DNA from: an uncultured Bacteroides sp.
Lineage (GTDB): Bacteria; Bacteroidota; Bacteroidia; Bacteroidales; Bacteroidaceae
DNA length: 64,000 nt
Assembly (NCBI GenBank): GCA_947074205.1
Contig: CAMTOQ010000006.1
Span: 1-64,000 of the forward strand
Reading direction: 5' to 3'
Shown: positions 10,817 through 19,867 of the stretch, in pieces
How positions within the stretch are numbered: the first letter of the stretch is position 1
How the letters are laid out: every line of letters starts with the position of its first letter
Program-made: the position numbers and the translations under genes
The notes under the pieces: model-generated
What the model saw: only the letters and a program-made list of their open reading frames with translations
Databases searched by the model: none
Told to the model about the DNA's origin: nothing

Positions 10817-10993
10817 ACGGTTAATTTTGTAACAGCCACGAGCTTAGCGGATAAAAAAAGTCTCCAAATAGTGTCTGCTAGCTGCTTTTAAATGTTTGAT
10901 AGCGATCAAAATAGTAGCTCTATCTTCAAACTTATTATCTTCAATTTATGTTTTTATATTGTGTAGATTCAATTCATCTTTTAACGATATATT

Positions 10994-11878
10994 ATGCTAG
11001 TAGTAGGAATGGGTGAGGCATTATGGGACATGTTGCCTCAAGGAAAACAGATTGGTGGTGCACCAGCCAACTTCGCTTATCACGTATCTCAGTATGGCAT
11101 AGATAGTTGCGCTATCAGTGCTATAGGCAGTGATGAGTTGGGCGATGAAATAATTAAAGTGTTCGACGAGAAAAAGCTGTGCTACTCTTTGCCTCGTGTA
11201 GATTACCCCACTGGCACTGTGCAGGTGACGCTTGACGAAGAAGGTGTGCCTTGCTATGATATAAAAGAAGATGTGGCGTGGGATAATATCCCGTTTACAG
11301 ACGAGCTGCGGAAGATGGCATTTAGAACACGCGCTGTGTGTTTCGGCACTTTGGCCCAGCGAAGTCCCATTAGCCGGGAAACGATACTGAAGTTTGTCGA
11401 TACAGTGCCCGATGCCGAAGGTCAGCTAAAGTTATTCGACATCAATCTACGTCAGAACTTTTATAATAAAGAGATTATAGAGCATTCGCTGAAACGCTGC
11501 AATGTGCTTAAAATCAATGATGAAGAGCTGATTGTTTTAGGTCGATTGTTTGCCTATTCGGCCATCGATTTGCAAGAGAAGTGTAGCGCTATACTGAATG
11601 ACTATAAGCTAAAGATGGTGATTCTGACTTGCGGCACCAATGGTAGTTATGTGTTTACCAAAGAGGCAACCTCGTTTTTCCCTACCCCAAAGGTTAAGAT
11701 AGCCGACACGGTGGGAGCCGGCGATTCGTTTACAGCCACCTTCTGTTCTGCTATTCTGAAAGGTCATCCTATACCCGTAGCACATAAATTGGCAGTCGAT
11801 GTATCGGCCTATGTCTGTACACAGTATGGTGCAATGCCGCAGCTTCCCGAAGCGTTTGTGAAGCGTATGGAGATGTAG
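10994..11878 (+). CDS. PfkB-family sugar kinase (fructokinase-like)
   Basis: This 294-residue cytoplasmic kinase phosphorylates a sugar with ATP. The N-terminal GGAPANFAYH block is the substrate-binding signature of fructokinase-type ribokinases. The C-terminal DTVGAGDSFTA motif near residue 240 holds the anion hole and catalytic Asp. The GEALWDMLP opening and the overall pattern favour fructokinase over ribokinase or 2-keto-3-deoxygluconate kinase, but the substrate is an inference. The gene stands alone between a divergent acyltransferase gene and the MscS channel. Confidence 0.85.
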   Translation: MLVVGMGEALWDMLPQGKQIGGAPANFAYHVSQYGIDSCAISAIGSDELGDEIIKVFDEKKLCYSLPRVDYPTGTVQVTLDEEGVPCYDIKEDVAWDNIPFTDELRKMAFRTRAVCFGTLAQRSPISRETILKFVDTVPDAEGQLKLFDINLRQNFYNKEIIEHSLKRCNVLKINDEELIVLGRLFAYSAIDLQEKCSAILNDYKLKMVILTCGTNGSYVFTKEATSFFPTPKVKIADTVGAGDSFTATFCSAILKGHPIPVAHKLAVDVSAYVCTQYGAMPQLPEAFVKRMEM

Positions 11879-12066
11879 ATTGTTTGCCTCAAATTGGAAC
11901 AAATAAATAGATGCAGACTGTAAAAGTCTGTGTTAATCATTGCTTTTGTTAAAACAATATGTTATAATTGTGGTTAAAATTATGTAAGTCGTTTTTCGTG
12001 TGTATGAGGAACGAGTGCTTGATTTATAGATTTCGATGAGCAATCGATAACAAAAGTATGTGATAT

Positions 12067-14160
12067 ATGAACAACTTTGGTACTACTAAAAACTGCAGTT
12101 ATAGAGTGAAGTTCTCGCTGATTTTACTCTTTCTTTTTACTACAATTACTGCTTCTGCGCAGTTGCTTCAAGATATAGGTAAAGTTTTTACGGGTGATAC
12201 TATTGGCTCTGACTCTGTGATCCAGAAGGTAAACACAGATTCAATTGCAATTGCCAACCTTAACCGTATGCTAGATAGTGTGCGGCTTAGCGAAGCCAAC
12301 CTCCGTATGGAATTCGAGCAGCTGGAGTTGCAGCACTATAAAGGCGATTCCTTAAAGATTATTCAGCGCAAACATCGCATTGACTCGCTGCGTGCCTATA
12401 CTAAAGGTGTACCGGTAGTTGTTGAGGGCGATACGCTCTACAGTATATTTGGTCAGGAGAGTGGGATTAGTCCTATTCAAAGAGCAGATATGGAGTCGGT
12501 TAGCATTGATAAGCTGGGCAGACAGATGCGTTTCAATGCCGATTCGTTGAAGATTCACGATGTGGACAATGTGGTGAGCCTGTCTTATGGTAAGGATGTG
12601 GTGGCTACCATCACCGAGCAAGATGCCATGTGGGAGGGTGTTTCGCGTAAGGAGTTGGCCGAGAAATACCGAAAAGCCATTGTGACCAAGGTGGAGCAGA
12701 TGCGACGTGAGCATAGTTTATGGAAACTGGCTAGACGCATTCTTTTCTTTATATTGGTTATTGTGGGGCAGTTGTTCTTGTTCCGATTAGTCAACTGGGG
12801 ATTCCGCAAATCTAAAGGAAGCATTGAGGCATTTGCGGGGAGGAAGTTAAAGTCGTTTTCTGTGCAAAACTTCGAGATGCTTAATGTGGCGCAACAAACC
12901 AAAGTGCTACTCTTTGTTGCCAGTATGTTGCGCTATGGGATCATGGCAATCATGTTGCTGTTTACTGTTCCACTACTCTTCTCTATCTTCCCACAAACAA
13001 AAGATTTAGCCAATAAGATTCTATCGTATATATGGAACCCTGTAAAGAGCATCTTTACATCGGTGGTAGACTATATTCCTAATCTCTTTACTATCATTAT
13101 TATATGTATAGCGATGCGCTATCTTGTACGGATGGTGCGCTATCTGGCCACAGAGATGCAAGCAGGACGATTGAAGATTAATGGTTTCTATCCCGATTGG
13201 GCCATACCATCGTTTCACATTGTTCGCTTTATGCTCTATGCGTTTATGGTGGCCATGATCTACCCCTATCTACCCGGTTCTAAGTCGGGTGTATTTCAAG
13301 GTATTTCGGTATTTGTCGGTTTGATATTCTCATTGGGTTCTAGTACGGTGATTGGTAATATTATTGCCGGTCTTGTTATCACCTATATGCGTTCGTTTAA
13401 GATTGGCGACCGTATCAAGCTGAACGACACGATGGGGAATGTAATAGAGAAGACGCCTTTGGTGATTCGTATACGTACCCCTAAGAATGAGGTGGTGACA
13501 CTGCCCAACTCGTTTATGATGTCTACACAGACGGTTAACTATACCCGTTCGGCCCGTGAGTTTGGACTGATTATTCACTCCGAGGTGACTATTGGTTACG
13601 ATGCACCATGGCGACAAGTGCACGATTTGCTAATCAACGCAGCCCTCAATACACCTGGGGTTCAAGAAGATCCACGTCCCTTTGTGCTAGAAACTTCGCT
13701 CAGCGACTTCTATCCTGTCTATCAGGTTAATGCCTATATAAAAGATGCCGACCGCATGGCTCAGATTTACTCCGATCTTCACCAAAATATTCAAGATAGG
13801 TTTAATGAAGCCGGAGTTGAGATTCTATCGCCACACTATGAGGCAAAACGAGATGGAGAGTCTAGTACAGTTGTTAAAGACGACCTGGCTAAAAAGTTCC
13901 CACAATATGATGTAGCGATGAAAGCGCGTCGTGCCGAGGAGAAGGAAAGAGATGCGCAGATTGATGCCGAAGAGAAGGAGGCGGAACTGCATCCGGAACA
14001 GTTCTTCGGAAGTATTATGGGGGATGAAGATGCAGATAAACCTATATCTACAACGGCTACTGATCAGCCGGCAGCACAGCCCGCCGAACAACCGGCAACT
14101 CCATCGCCTGCCGAGGCGCCAACAACACCGCCAACTGACGCACCACAGCCTAAAGCATAG
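12067..14160 (+). CDS. MscS-family mechanosensitive channel
   Basis: This 697-residue inner-membrane channel should release solutes during hypo-osmotic stress. A signal peptide (TTITASAQ) is followed by a ~190-residue periplasmic helical region. At least five membrane segments lie between about residues 220 and 455. The pore-lining helix and beta domain follow (GSSTVIGNIIAGLVITYMRSFKIGDRIKL, then VVTLPNSFMMSTQTVNYTR). The C-terminal end is unusual: a charged coiled-coil stretch (KARRAEEKERDAQIDAEEKEAEL) leads into a ~30-residue tail built almost only of Pro, Ala, Thr and Gln. The gene overlaps the convergent methyltransferase gene by 11 bp. Confidence 0.9.
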   Translation: MNNFGTTKNCSYRVKFSLILLFLFTTITASAQLLQDIGKVFTGDTIGSDSVIQKVNTDSIAIANLNRMLDSVRLSEANLRMEFEQLELQHYKGDSLKIIQRKHRIDSLRAYTKGVPVVVEGDTLYSIFGQESGISPIQRADMESVSIDKLGRQMRFNADSLKIHDVDNVVSLSYGKDVVATITEQDAMWEGVSRKELAEKYRKAIVTKVEQMRREHSLWKLARRILFFILVIVGQLFLFRLVNWGFRKSKGSIEAFAGRKLKSFSVQNFEMLNVAQQTKVLLFVASMLRYGIMAIMLLFTVPLLFSIFPQTKDLANKILSYIWNPVKSIFTSVVDYIPNLFTIIIICIAMRYLVRMVRYLATEMQAGRLKINGFYPDWAIPSFHIVRFMLYAFMVAMIYPYLPGSKSGVFQGISVFVGLIFSLGSSTVIGNIIAGLVITYMRSFKIGDRIKLNDTMGNVIEKTPLVIRIRTPKNEVVTLPNSFMMSTQTVNYTRSAREFGLIIHSEVTIGYDAPWRQVHDLLINAALNTPGVQEDPRPFVLETSLSDFYPVYQVNAYIKDADRMAQIYSDLHQNIQDRFNEAGVEILSPHYEAKRDGESSTVVKDDLAKKFPQYDVAMKARRAEEKERDAQIDAEEKEAELHPEQFFGSIMGDEDADKPISTTATDQPAAQPAEQPATPSPAEAPTTPPTDAPQPKA

Positions 14161-15340
14161 GCTTGCGGCAGAAGATCAAGGTGCGGCTATCGTCGCTCAA
14201 TGTAGTAGCAAACAGATAGAGCTCTCCCCCTTCGGAGAGCTTTAGTTTTTTGCGCAACTCGGCCACTGTCGATGGAAAATTGCGCACTGCCAAATTGCCT
14301 TTTGATATGCCCTTTAGCTTCTCCTTCAGTTCTTTTTTATTGAAGCCACAGCTATCTGTCACCTCGAATATACGCCCCGGAAAATCGGAGATTAAAGAGT
14401 CTGATGTATAGAGGTGGCTGTTAGGATGAAGTTTCTTCAGCGAAAAGGCTTCGGCTATCCGACGGAAAGCTCCTGCTTTCATCACAGAAGCATTGGGCTC
14501 GTATAGATAGTGTCCCAATTGGTTGGTGTAACTGCAATGTGCCTCTTGCTCCTCTTCGCGGGTAAATACAAACTTTTCGGTGTGCCCGGCTGCAAGGTTA
14601 ATGCAGTGTATATTTATCGGTTCTTTCTCCTCTTGATCTTTGAGAATCAACAGCAGCTCCTTGCATTCGTTTTGGGCCGAAATGATGTGTACCTCCACCA
14701 CATGCTTCATGGTGTTGAGTGCTAATGAGAGGTCTAGCATAGGCGATAACTTAATCATCACCCGGGCAGCTTTCTCGAGAAGTTGAGGCTCGATCGCCGA
14801 AACATCGGGCTCGCAGTCGGCTATCACCACCGTTTTCCCACCTTTACTGTCGCGGCGAGCAGGATCAATGAATAGCCAATCCACACGTGACATGGTAGAT
14901 AGATAGTCTACGCCATCTGCATGATGCACGCTGATATGTTGCTGACCCAATGCGGCAAAGTTATGTGTTGCAATTTCGCAAAGCTCTTCCTGTCGCTCCA
15001 CATAGTCGCCCTTTTTGAAGCTCTCTGCCATGAAGCTGCAATCTACACCAAATCCACCCGTTAGATCGGTGAGGCTATTGCCTTGGGCCAGCTCGGCTTT
15101 GTAGCGTGCCGTGCCTTCGCTGGAACATTGCTCCAACGAAAGATGTCGCGGGTAGCGAATGTCGAGGCAGTTGTACCAAGTGGGCAATTTAATCTTAGCC
15201 ACTTGGCGACCGGCAATCTGCGTGATAGCTACTTTCATATCCACGTCGGGATACTTACCAGCTTGCAGTGCCAAGTTGCGAGGGTCATCAGTGTCGTGCT
15301 GCTCAATGAATTGGAGGGTTGCGGGCGATAGAGCTTCCAT
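14150..15340 (-). CDS. Class I SAM methyltransferase with THUMP-like domain
   Basis: This 396-residue protein has a SAM-binding core with NSLTDLTGGFGVDCSFMA (motif I) and VDWLFIDPARRD (motif IV). The DPARRD sequence is typical of THUMP-like class I methyltransferases found in Bacteroidetes. An RNA substrate is likely by family, but the exact target is unknown. The C-terminal ~100 residues (FEVTDSCGFNKKELKEKL) form the THUMP-like part. I place the start at the ATG 13 bp after the HD gene's stop. The track start adds 16 basic residues that overlap the HD gene's 3' end. Both starts are possible. Confidence 0.8.
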   Translation of the reverse strand: MEALSPATLQFIEQHDTDDPRNLALQAGKYPDVDMKVAITQIAGRQVAKIKLPTWYNCLDIRYPRHLSLEQCSSEGTARYKAELAQGNSLTDLTGGFGVDCSFMAESFKKGDYVERQEELCEIATHNFAALGQQHISVHHADGVDYLSTMSRVDWLFIDPARRDSKGGKTVVIADCEPDVSAIEPQLLEKAARVMIKLSPMLDLSLALNTMKHVVEVHIISAQNECKELLLILKDQEEKEPINIHCINLAAGHTEKFVFTREEEQEAHCSYTNQLGHYLYEPNASVMKAGAFRRIAEAFSLKKLHPNSHLYTSDSLISDFPGRIFEVTDSCGFNKKELKEKLKGISKGNLAVRNFPSTVAELRKKLKLSEGGELYLFATTLSDDSRTLIFCRKPML

Positions 15341-15353
15341 ATCGTTTTTCTGT

Positions 15354-16007
15354 TTATTTCTCAGTCTCTTCTTTATAAATCTTCTCAAAGGCTTGGCGCA
15401 CAGCTACTGGATCGGCGATGATGGCGCGAAGGTCGGCCAATCGTTGCGCGTTTTGCGATGGTTCAATCCACAGTTTCAGGTAGCCACCTTCGGCATACTT
15501 CTCATTAAGATGGTGTAAGAAGCGCTTAAACTGTTCCTCTTTACCCAATTCGGGGTGGTGCGACAAACCAAATTGCACGGTGCGTCTTAGGGTGACATCG
15601 CCGTCGATTAATCGGTCGGCTTCTGCCACAATCTTACCGTATATGGTGCGTGGTTCGTGATTGTTCGAGGCACGATGATCTTCAATGGCCTCTTGCATCG
15701 TCACTAGCTCCTCTTCTGTGAACCAAGTTCTCAACTTTCCATCAGCAAGCAATATCGCTCCCGAGTCGATGTGATGACGTTCGCGGCCATTGCAAAGACC
15801 TAGATCGTGATAGGCAGCTATCACTAGTGCCATAGAGCTGTTAATAGCTTTCTGTTCTGCCATCTCTAGGCTATTGTGAATTACGCTAAGTGCATGTTGG
15901 CGCTGATGGGCTTTATCAAAAGCATCATATTGTGGTAGTATGTGGTCGTTGATATAGTCAACTAGCTCATTTGGAATGGATTGTGAAAGTTGAGGTAGGT
16001 GGTTCAT
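15354..16007 (-). CDS. HD-domain phosphohydrolase-like protein
   Basis: This 217-residue cytoplasmic protein has the pattern of an HD metal-dependent phosphohydrolase: an early His (QRQHALSVI), the AYHDLG pair, EDHR, and a later Asp in EADRLIDGD. Substrates in this superfamily include nucleotides and cyclic nucleotides; none can be assigned here. It sits directly upstream of the methyltransferase gene and is probably cotranscribed with it. Its 5' side faces the candidate replication origin. Confidence 0.75.
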   Translation of the reverse strand: MNHLPQLSQSIPNELVDYINDHILPQYDAFDKAHQRQHALSVIHNSLEMAEQKAINSSMALVIAAYHDLGLCNGRERHHIDSGAILLADGKLRTWFTEEELVTMQEAIEDHRASNNHEPRTIYGKIVAEADRLIDGDVTLRRTVQFGLSHHPELGKEEQFKRFLHHLNEKYAEGGYLKLWIEPSQNAQRLADLRAIIADPVAVRQAFEKIYKEETEK

Positions 16008-16020
16008 TGCTTCTGTTTTG

Positions 16021-16600
16021 GTGTTTGGAGGGTTGTTAACAGTGGGTGTAGGTTGTTAATAACTCGGCCAAATCGGTTAATAACCTATGGACAGTAGTTG
16101 AAAACGGCTGTCTAAATCGGTTTATAATTCTACTCTGCAAATCTACTCTTCTAGGGGTGTAGGGCTCACAATTTTGAAGCTCCACCCAGGGGGCAGCCAA
16201 TGTAGAGTACACGTATATTTGAGTGATTTTCTGTTTAGGGGATAACAAAGTTAGTACAATTAATCGATTTACCATAATTCGTTTCATCTTCGGGGCTCTT
16301 TGCTATAGGGGTCAAAACATCTAAAGGCGGCTATTGGTTCATAACTGTAGATGTAGCTGTTGATAGTGTCTTGATAATTCTCTTCCTATTGTGAATAACT
16401 TGTGGTAATGGTGTTGATAAATGGTGTATAACTTTTTATCTCTTCACCCTATTTTGAGTTGCCGAATTTTAGTTACAAGTAGAGTTATTAACCGATTGTT
16501 TGGAACTTGTTGATAACTGGTGGATAACCTCTTGAAAATCCCTTTGCTACTGTTGAAAACTCTGTTGACAGCCTGTTAATAACGAAGATCTATTTATTGA
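16021..16600. other. oriC: Candidate chromosomal replication origin (DnaA-box cluster)
   Basis: No gene fits this stretch. It contains many nonamers close to the DnaA box. TGTGAATAA at 16390 is a perfect match to TTATNCACA on the other strand. GGTGTATAA (16423) and GGTGGATAA (16519) each have one mismatch. TGTTGATAA occurs at 16412 and 16508, TGTTAATAA at 16054 and 16574, and GGTTAATAA at 16075, with its reverse at 16485. The arrangement TGTTGATAACTGGTGGATAAC is typical of bacterial origins. Nearly all boxes point the same way. Genes to the left are mostly minus and those beyond 20 kb mostly plus, as expected around an origin. No dnaA or dnaN is in the window, so this remains a prediction. 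Confidence 0.6.
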
Positions 16601-16687
16601 GTTATGAGTATGTATGGTGTAAACTAACTTGACAATGTTTTTCTGCGGAAGTGTTGTGGTTGCGTCGCTCTTTTGGTTAGATATAAA

Positions 16688-16785
16688 GCGTTTGGTGGCT
16701 AGCCCTACTCAGCGTGCTGGCAAAGGCTTGCCACCGTGGTGAGTAGGGCTAGTCTGGTCGGTAGCAAGGGCTGGTCACCAAACGG
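16688..16785. repeat. Copy B of a ~98-bp imperfect palindromic repeat
   Basis: The outer arms CGTTTGGTG-CT-AGCCCT and AGGGCTGGTCACCAAACG are inverted complements with few mismatches, and internal modules (GAGTAGGGCT, GGCAAAGGCTTGCCACC) are also inverted. Copy C at 41126-41222 has almost the same length and shares long blocks such as TTGCCACCGTGGT. It lies between the candidate origin and the ADP-ribosylglycohydrolase gene. The remaining 16601-16882 sequence holds nothing else I recognise. Confidence 0.7.
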
Positions 16786-16882
16786 TGTTTTTGAGGGGTG
16801 GAAAATGGGGGTAGATAGCTGCAAAAAAGCCAGTCTACATAGGTGGACTGGCTTTGATAAATCTATTATATGGGGTGTGTAT

Positions 16883-17659
16883 TTACTGATAACACTCTAC
16901 AAATTCGGTGACTATTTTTAGGGCATCACTAGGTAGGGCTTTCATGGCGGCATCGTATAGTGTTGCCGGTATTTTGTAGTCCAAGTTAGCTTCGGCAATG
17001 CTGCCTGCAATGCAAGCAATGGTGTCGCTGTCTCCTCCAAGGCTTACCGCGAGTCGGATAGTATCCTCGAAAGATGTGCTTTCCAGATAGCATACAATGG
17101 ATTGAGGTATAGTGCCTTGGCAACTTTCGTCAAATCCATAGCTGGGGCGGATGGCTTCGATGGTGAAATTGAGGTCGTAGTTAAACTGCTCCTCTATATA
17201 GTTTTTTAGATCGCTTTTGCTAGTGCCTTGGCGGGTTAAGAAGATAGCCGCCGCAATGGCTTGAGCGCCCTTGATGCCTTCGGGGTGCGAGTGAGTGCAT
17301 TCTGCCGATAGTTTGGCTTCTGCCAGTACTTTTTCTAGATCGTCGAAAGCCCACGCGATGGGACTAACACGCATGGCCGAACCATTGCCCCAGCTGTTGT
17401 AGGGTTTGGGGTCAGGCGTTTGAAGCCATTTGCGGAAAGCGCTTCCATAGCCTCCTTTGGGCATGGGGTACTTGTTGCCCCAGTAGCGCATAGCACTTTG
17501 GTAGGGGATGTCGCTAAGAATAGCATCTGCTATAGCAACGGTCATAATGGTATCGTCGGTAATATCACTTTCCTTTGTGATCAGCTTGAAATGGTAGTCT
17601 TTTGTGCGGTCGAATTCATAGGCGCTGCCCACGAAATCACCAATGATAGCTCCAATCAT
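16883..17659 (-). CDS. ADP-ribosylglycohydrolase family protein
   Basis: This 258-residue cytoplasmic protein belongs to the DraG/ARH family, which removes ADP-ribose from proteins or small molecules using two Mg ions. Metal-binding motifs are at both ends: SDITDDTIMT near residue 32 and GGDSDTIACIAG near residue 208, with the usual MIGAIIGDFVGSAYEF opening. It is complete. The substrate is unknown, and no cognate ADP-ribosyltransferase is nearby. Confidence 0.9.
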   Translation of the reverse strand: MIGAIIGDFVGSAYEFDRTKDYHFKLITKESDITDDTIMTVAIADAILSDIPYQSAMRYWGNKYPMPKGGYGSAFRKWLQTPDPKPYNSWGNGSAMRVSPIAWAFDDLEKVLAEAKLSAECTHSHPEGIKGAQAIAAAIFLTRQGTSKSDLKNYIEEQFNYDLNFTIEAIRPSYGFDESCQGTIPQSIVCYLESTSFEDTIRLAVSLGGDSDTIACIAGSIAEANLDYKIPATLYDAAMKALPSDALKIVTEFVECYQ

Positions 17660-17754
17660 AGTATATTTATTTATGTAGGTTTTATATAAGAGCCTTGTTG
17701 GGGAGAGGTGTCAGGGTAGAGAGAGCTTCTTTTTTCTTCTTGGCCAATGCATTT

Positions 17755-18009
17755 CTAAATCGCTAGAAAAAAGAAATGGCGTTGGGCTTTTGAATATTAT
17801 TATCATGAGACTCTGGACTGCCTTAACACAAATAATAAACAATAGCCCACGCCAATGTGAAATAATCTTTCACCTTTACAAAGTACATAAATGTACAGCG
17901 GCGTAAGTGTTCTGTCTATCATCCTTGTGTTACGAAATTGTCCAGATTTCATGACCGGATAGTATAAAAACGCTTAACTAGTAAGTAATGTTTTTCTCAC
18001 CCTTGAGAA
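17755..18009 (-). ncRNA. Candidate structured non-coding RNA
   Basis: A TAATTTTG promoter-like box at 18016-18023 on the minus strand precedes a stretch rich in hairpins and without an ORF. The hairpins include GTACAT-TT-ATGTAC, GTGAAAGATTATTTCAC, and a long final one. In the final hairpin GGCGTGGGCT pairs with AGCCCAACGCC (one bulge), extended inside by an AT-rich stem, and it is followed by ATTTCTTTTTTCT. That end looks like a terminator, giving an RNA of about 250 nt. A 6S-like RNA is one possibility; a leader is unlikely, since the next minus-strand gene lies about 100 bp beyond the T-run. The rest of the 17660-18278 gap (18024-18278) is AT-rich sequence with a weak 7-bp hairpin at 18231-18254. 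Confidence 0.5.
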
Positions 18010-18015
18010 TATCTG

Positions 18016-18023
18016 CAAAATTA
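18016..18023 (-). promoter_or_regulatory. Promoter -7 box for the candidate RNA
   Basis: TAATTTTG on the minus strand, matching TAnnTTTG, about 7 bp before the predicted RNA start. Confidence 0.4.
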
Positions 18024-18278
18024 CAGAAAAGATATATAACAGAAAAATATATTTTAACAAAAAAACGATAAAACGATATTTTTTTTCAGGATGCTATTTT
18101 TTAATATAAATGTACACGTAGGCATATTCTGATTACAACAGAATGGCGGAACTAGCTTAAATTAAGTAAAGTATCGATGTGGCGGAGATGAAACATTTAT
18201 ACATCTGACCGGTGGGGCAGTAATAAGGAGGCTGAATAAGATTGTCAATTCAGCAAAGAAATCATTGTAGATGTGAGA

Positions 18279-19505
18279 TTAGAGTAGTCGGCGAATGAGG
18301 AAATGAACAGGATACCAAACGGCCAGCAAGCCAACTAGTATCACAGTGGCAAACACTAGCAGCACGTCTTGCCAGTGTACAGAAACGGGATAGGAGTTGA
18401 CAATGAAGCTATTGGTGCCATCGCCTAGAGCAATGATGCCATAGTGTTGCTGAATGAAGCATAGTATCAGTCCGAGAACAATACCTGCTATCGCTCCAAA
18501 GAAGCAAATCATTCGGCCCTCTGTGAGGAATATATTGGTGATTAGACGATTGTCGGCTCCCAGTTTTTTAAGTGTTTGTACGTCGTCGCGCTTATCGAGT
18601 ATCAACATCGATAGCGAACCTATCACATTAAAACTAGCAATAAGCAGAATGAAAGTGAGGAAGATGTAAGAGATGAGTTTCTCGATCTCCATGATGCGGA
18701 ATACGTCGGACTGCTGTTCGTGACGATTTTGTACAATAAAGTCATTGCCTAGCAGTGTGGTTATTTCCTTTTTAAAGGCGTCGATAGATGTGCCGGGCTT
18801 GAGTTTGAGCTCTATAGCGCTAACCTCTGTAGTGTAGTCAAGCATGCGGCGCACAAAGTCTAGCGAGGTAAGGATGTAGTTGCAGTCGTACTTTTGTTGC
18901 TTCACGGCAAACACTACCCCCGGCGAAAAAAGATAGTCGCTTTTAAACGAGGCTGCCGGATTGGCCATATTGACGCGCCCCTCTCGCTTGGGCATGAATA
19001 CTTGTAGCGGATGCATAAACTGGATGCCTGTGCCTAAGGAGTAGACAAGCTCTAGCCCCATCACACCATAGTCCACCTCATGATCTTTTAATTGGAAATC
19101 TCCGGTTCCTATCAGTATGCTGTCAATAGCAGTAAGTTGTTCGAAATTATCTTCCACCCCTTTTATCACTGCCATTATTTGTCGGTCTTTGTACTGCACC
19201 ATCGCACTTTCTTCGAGTGTTTCGGTAAATACTTCGATTTGTGGCATATTGCGCAGAGACGCAATGCGCTGGTCTTGCGCATCGAAAACCTTTCCTTCGC
19301 GGGTGGTGATTTTTATTTCGGGGTCGAAAGCGGTGAAAAGGTTGGATACCATATCCTGAAAACCATTGAACACCGAAAGGGTGCATATCAATGCTAGTGT
19401 GGCAAGTGTCACTCCACACACCGATATGCCCGATATGATGTTGATGGCATTGTGCTTCTTCTTCGAGAAGAGGTAGCGACAGGCTATGAAATGGGATAGC
19501 TTCAC
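18279..19505 (-). CDS. FtsX-like ABC permease (LolC/LolE family)
   Basis: This 408-residue inner-membrane protein has one N-terminal membrane segment (IISGISVCGVTLATLALICTL), a large periplasmic domain of about 220 residues, and three C-terminal segments. That is the topology of LolC/LolE, the permeases that release lipoproteins from the inner membrane. The opening FIACRYLFSKKKHNAINIIS is characteristic of the family. The ATPase partner (LolD) is not in the window. Its start overlaps the rbfA stop by 4 bp, so the two genes are translationally coupled. Confidence 0.88.
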   Translation of the reverse strand: MKLSHFIACRYLFSKKKHNAINIISGISVCGVTLATLALICTLSVFNGFQDMVSNLFTAFDPEIKITTREGKVFDAQDQRIASLRNMPQIEVFTETLEESAMVQYKDRQIMAVIKGVEDNFEQLTAIDSILIGTGDFQLKDHEVDYGVMGLELVYSLGTGIQFMHPLQVFMPKREGRVNMANPAASFKSDYLFSPGVVFAVKQQKYDCNYILTSLDFVRRMLDYTTEVSAIELKLKPGTSIDAFKKEITTLLGNDFIVQNRHEQQSDVFRIMEIEKLISYIFLTFILLIASFNVIGSLSMLILDKRDDVQTLKKLGADNRLITNIFLTEGRMICFFGAIAGIVLGLILCFIQQHYGIIALGDGTNSFIVNSYPVSVHWQDVLLVFATVILVGLLAVWYPVHFLIRRLL

Positions 19506-19834
19506 TTCAGCAGTCCGTCTATCTTTTCGATATAGTCCAATGAGTCGTCTACAAAGAATTTCAAGTCGGGGATGATGCGTAGCTGCTTGCCCACACGGTT
19601 GCCAAGCTCAAAGCGGATAGCTTTCTTGTGCTCGGTGATGTTGCCAATGATCTCTTCGCCTCTATCAGATGGGAAGATGCTGAGATACACACGAGCAATG
19701 CTCATATCGGGACTGATACGAACAGCGCTCACCGAGATTAATACACCTGGCATAGCCTTGGTTTGTAGCAGAAAGATTTCGCTTAATTCCTTCTGAATTA
19801 AACGTGATATTTTTTGTTGGCGGGTTGTTTCCAT
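19502..19834 (-). CDS. rbfA: Ribosome-binding factor A
   Basis: This 110-residue KH-fold protein matures the 30S ribosomal subunit by binding near the 5' end of 16S rRNA. The sequence METTRQQKISRLIQKELSEIF and the later RIPDLKFFVDDSLDYIEKIDGLL-type end (IIPDLKFFVDDSLDY) are diagnostic. It is the first gene of the rbfA-permease pair, a pairing I recall as common in Bacteroides. Two TAnnTTTG boxes lie upstream. Confidence 0.93.
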   Translation of the reverse strand: METTRQQKISRLIQKELSEIFLLQTKAMPGVLISVSAVRISPDMSIARVYLSIFPSDRGEEIIGNITEHKKAIRFELGNRVGKQLRIIPDLKFFVDDSLDYIEKIDGLLK

Positions 19835-19867
19835 ACTTCAGTCCTGATTATGTTTATATATATAACA

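Noticed and set aside
16036-16287. 83-residue minus ORF in the origin candidate
   Set aside because: It runs through the DnaA-box cluster, has no recognisable domain, and its codon pattern is unlike neighbouring genes.
16736-16921. 61-residue plus ORF through repeat copy B
   Set aside because: Most of it is translated repeat and the 3' end of the antisense ADP-ribosylglycohydrolase gene.
18231-18254. GCTGAAT/ATTCAGC hairpin as terminator of the LolC/E-type gene
   Set aside because: The 7-bp stem has no T-run on the minus strand, so it is not supported as an intrinsic terminator.
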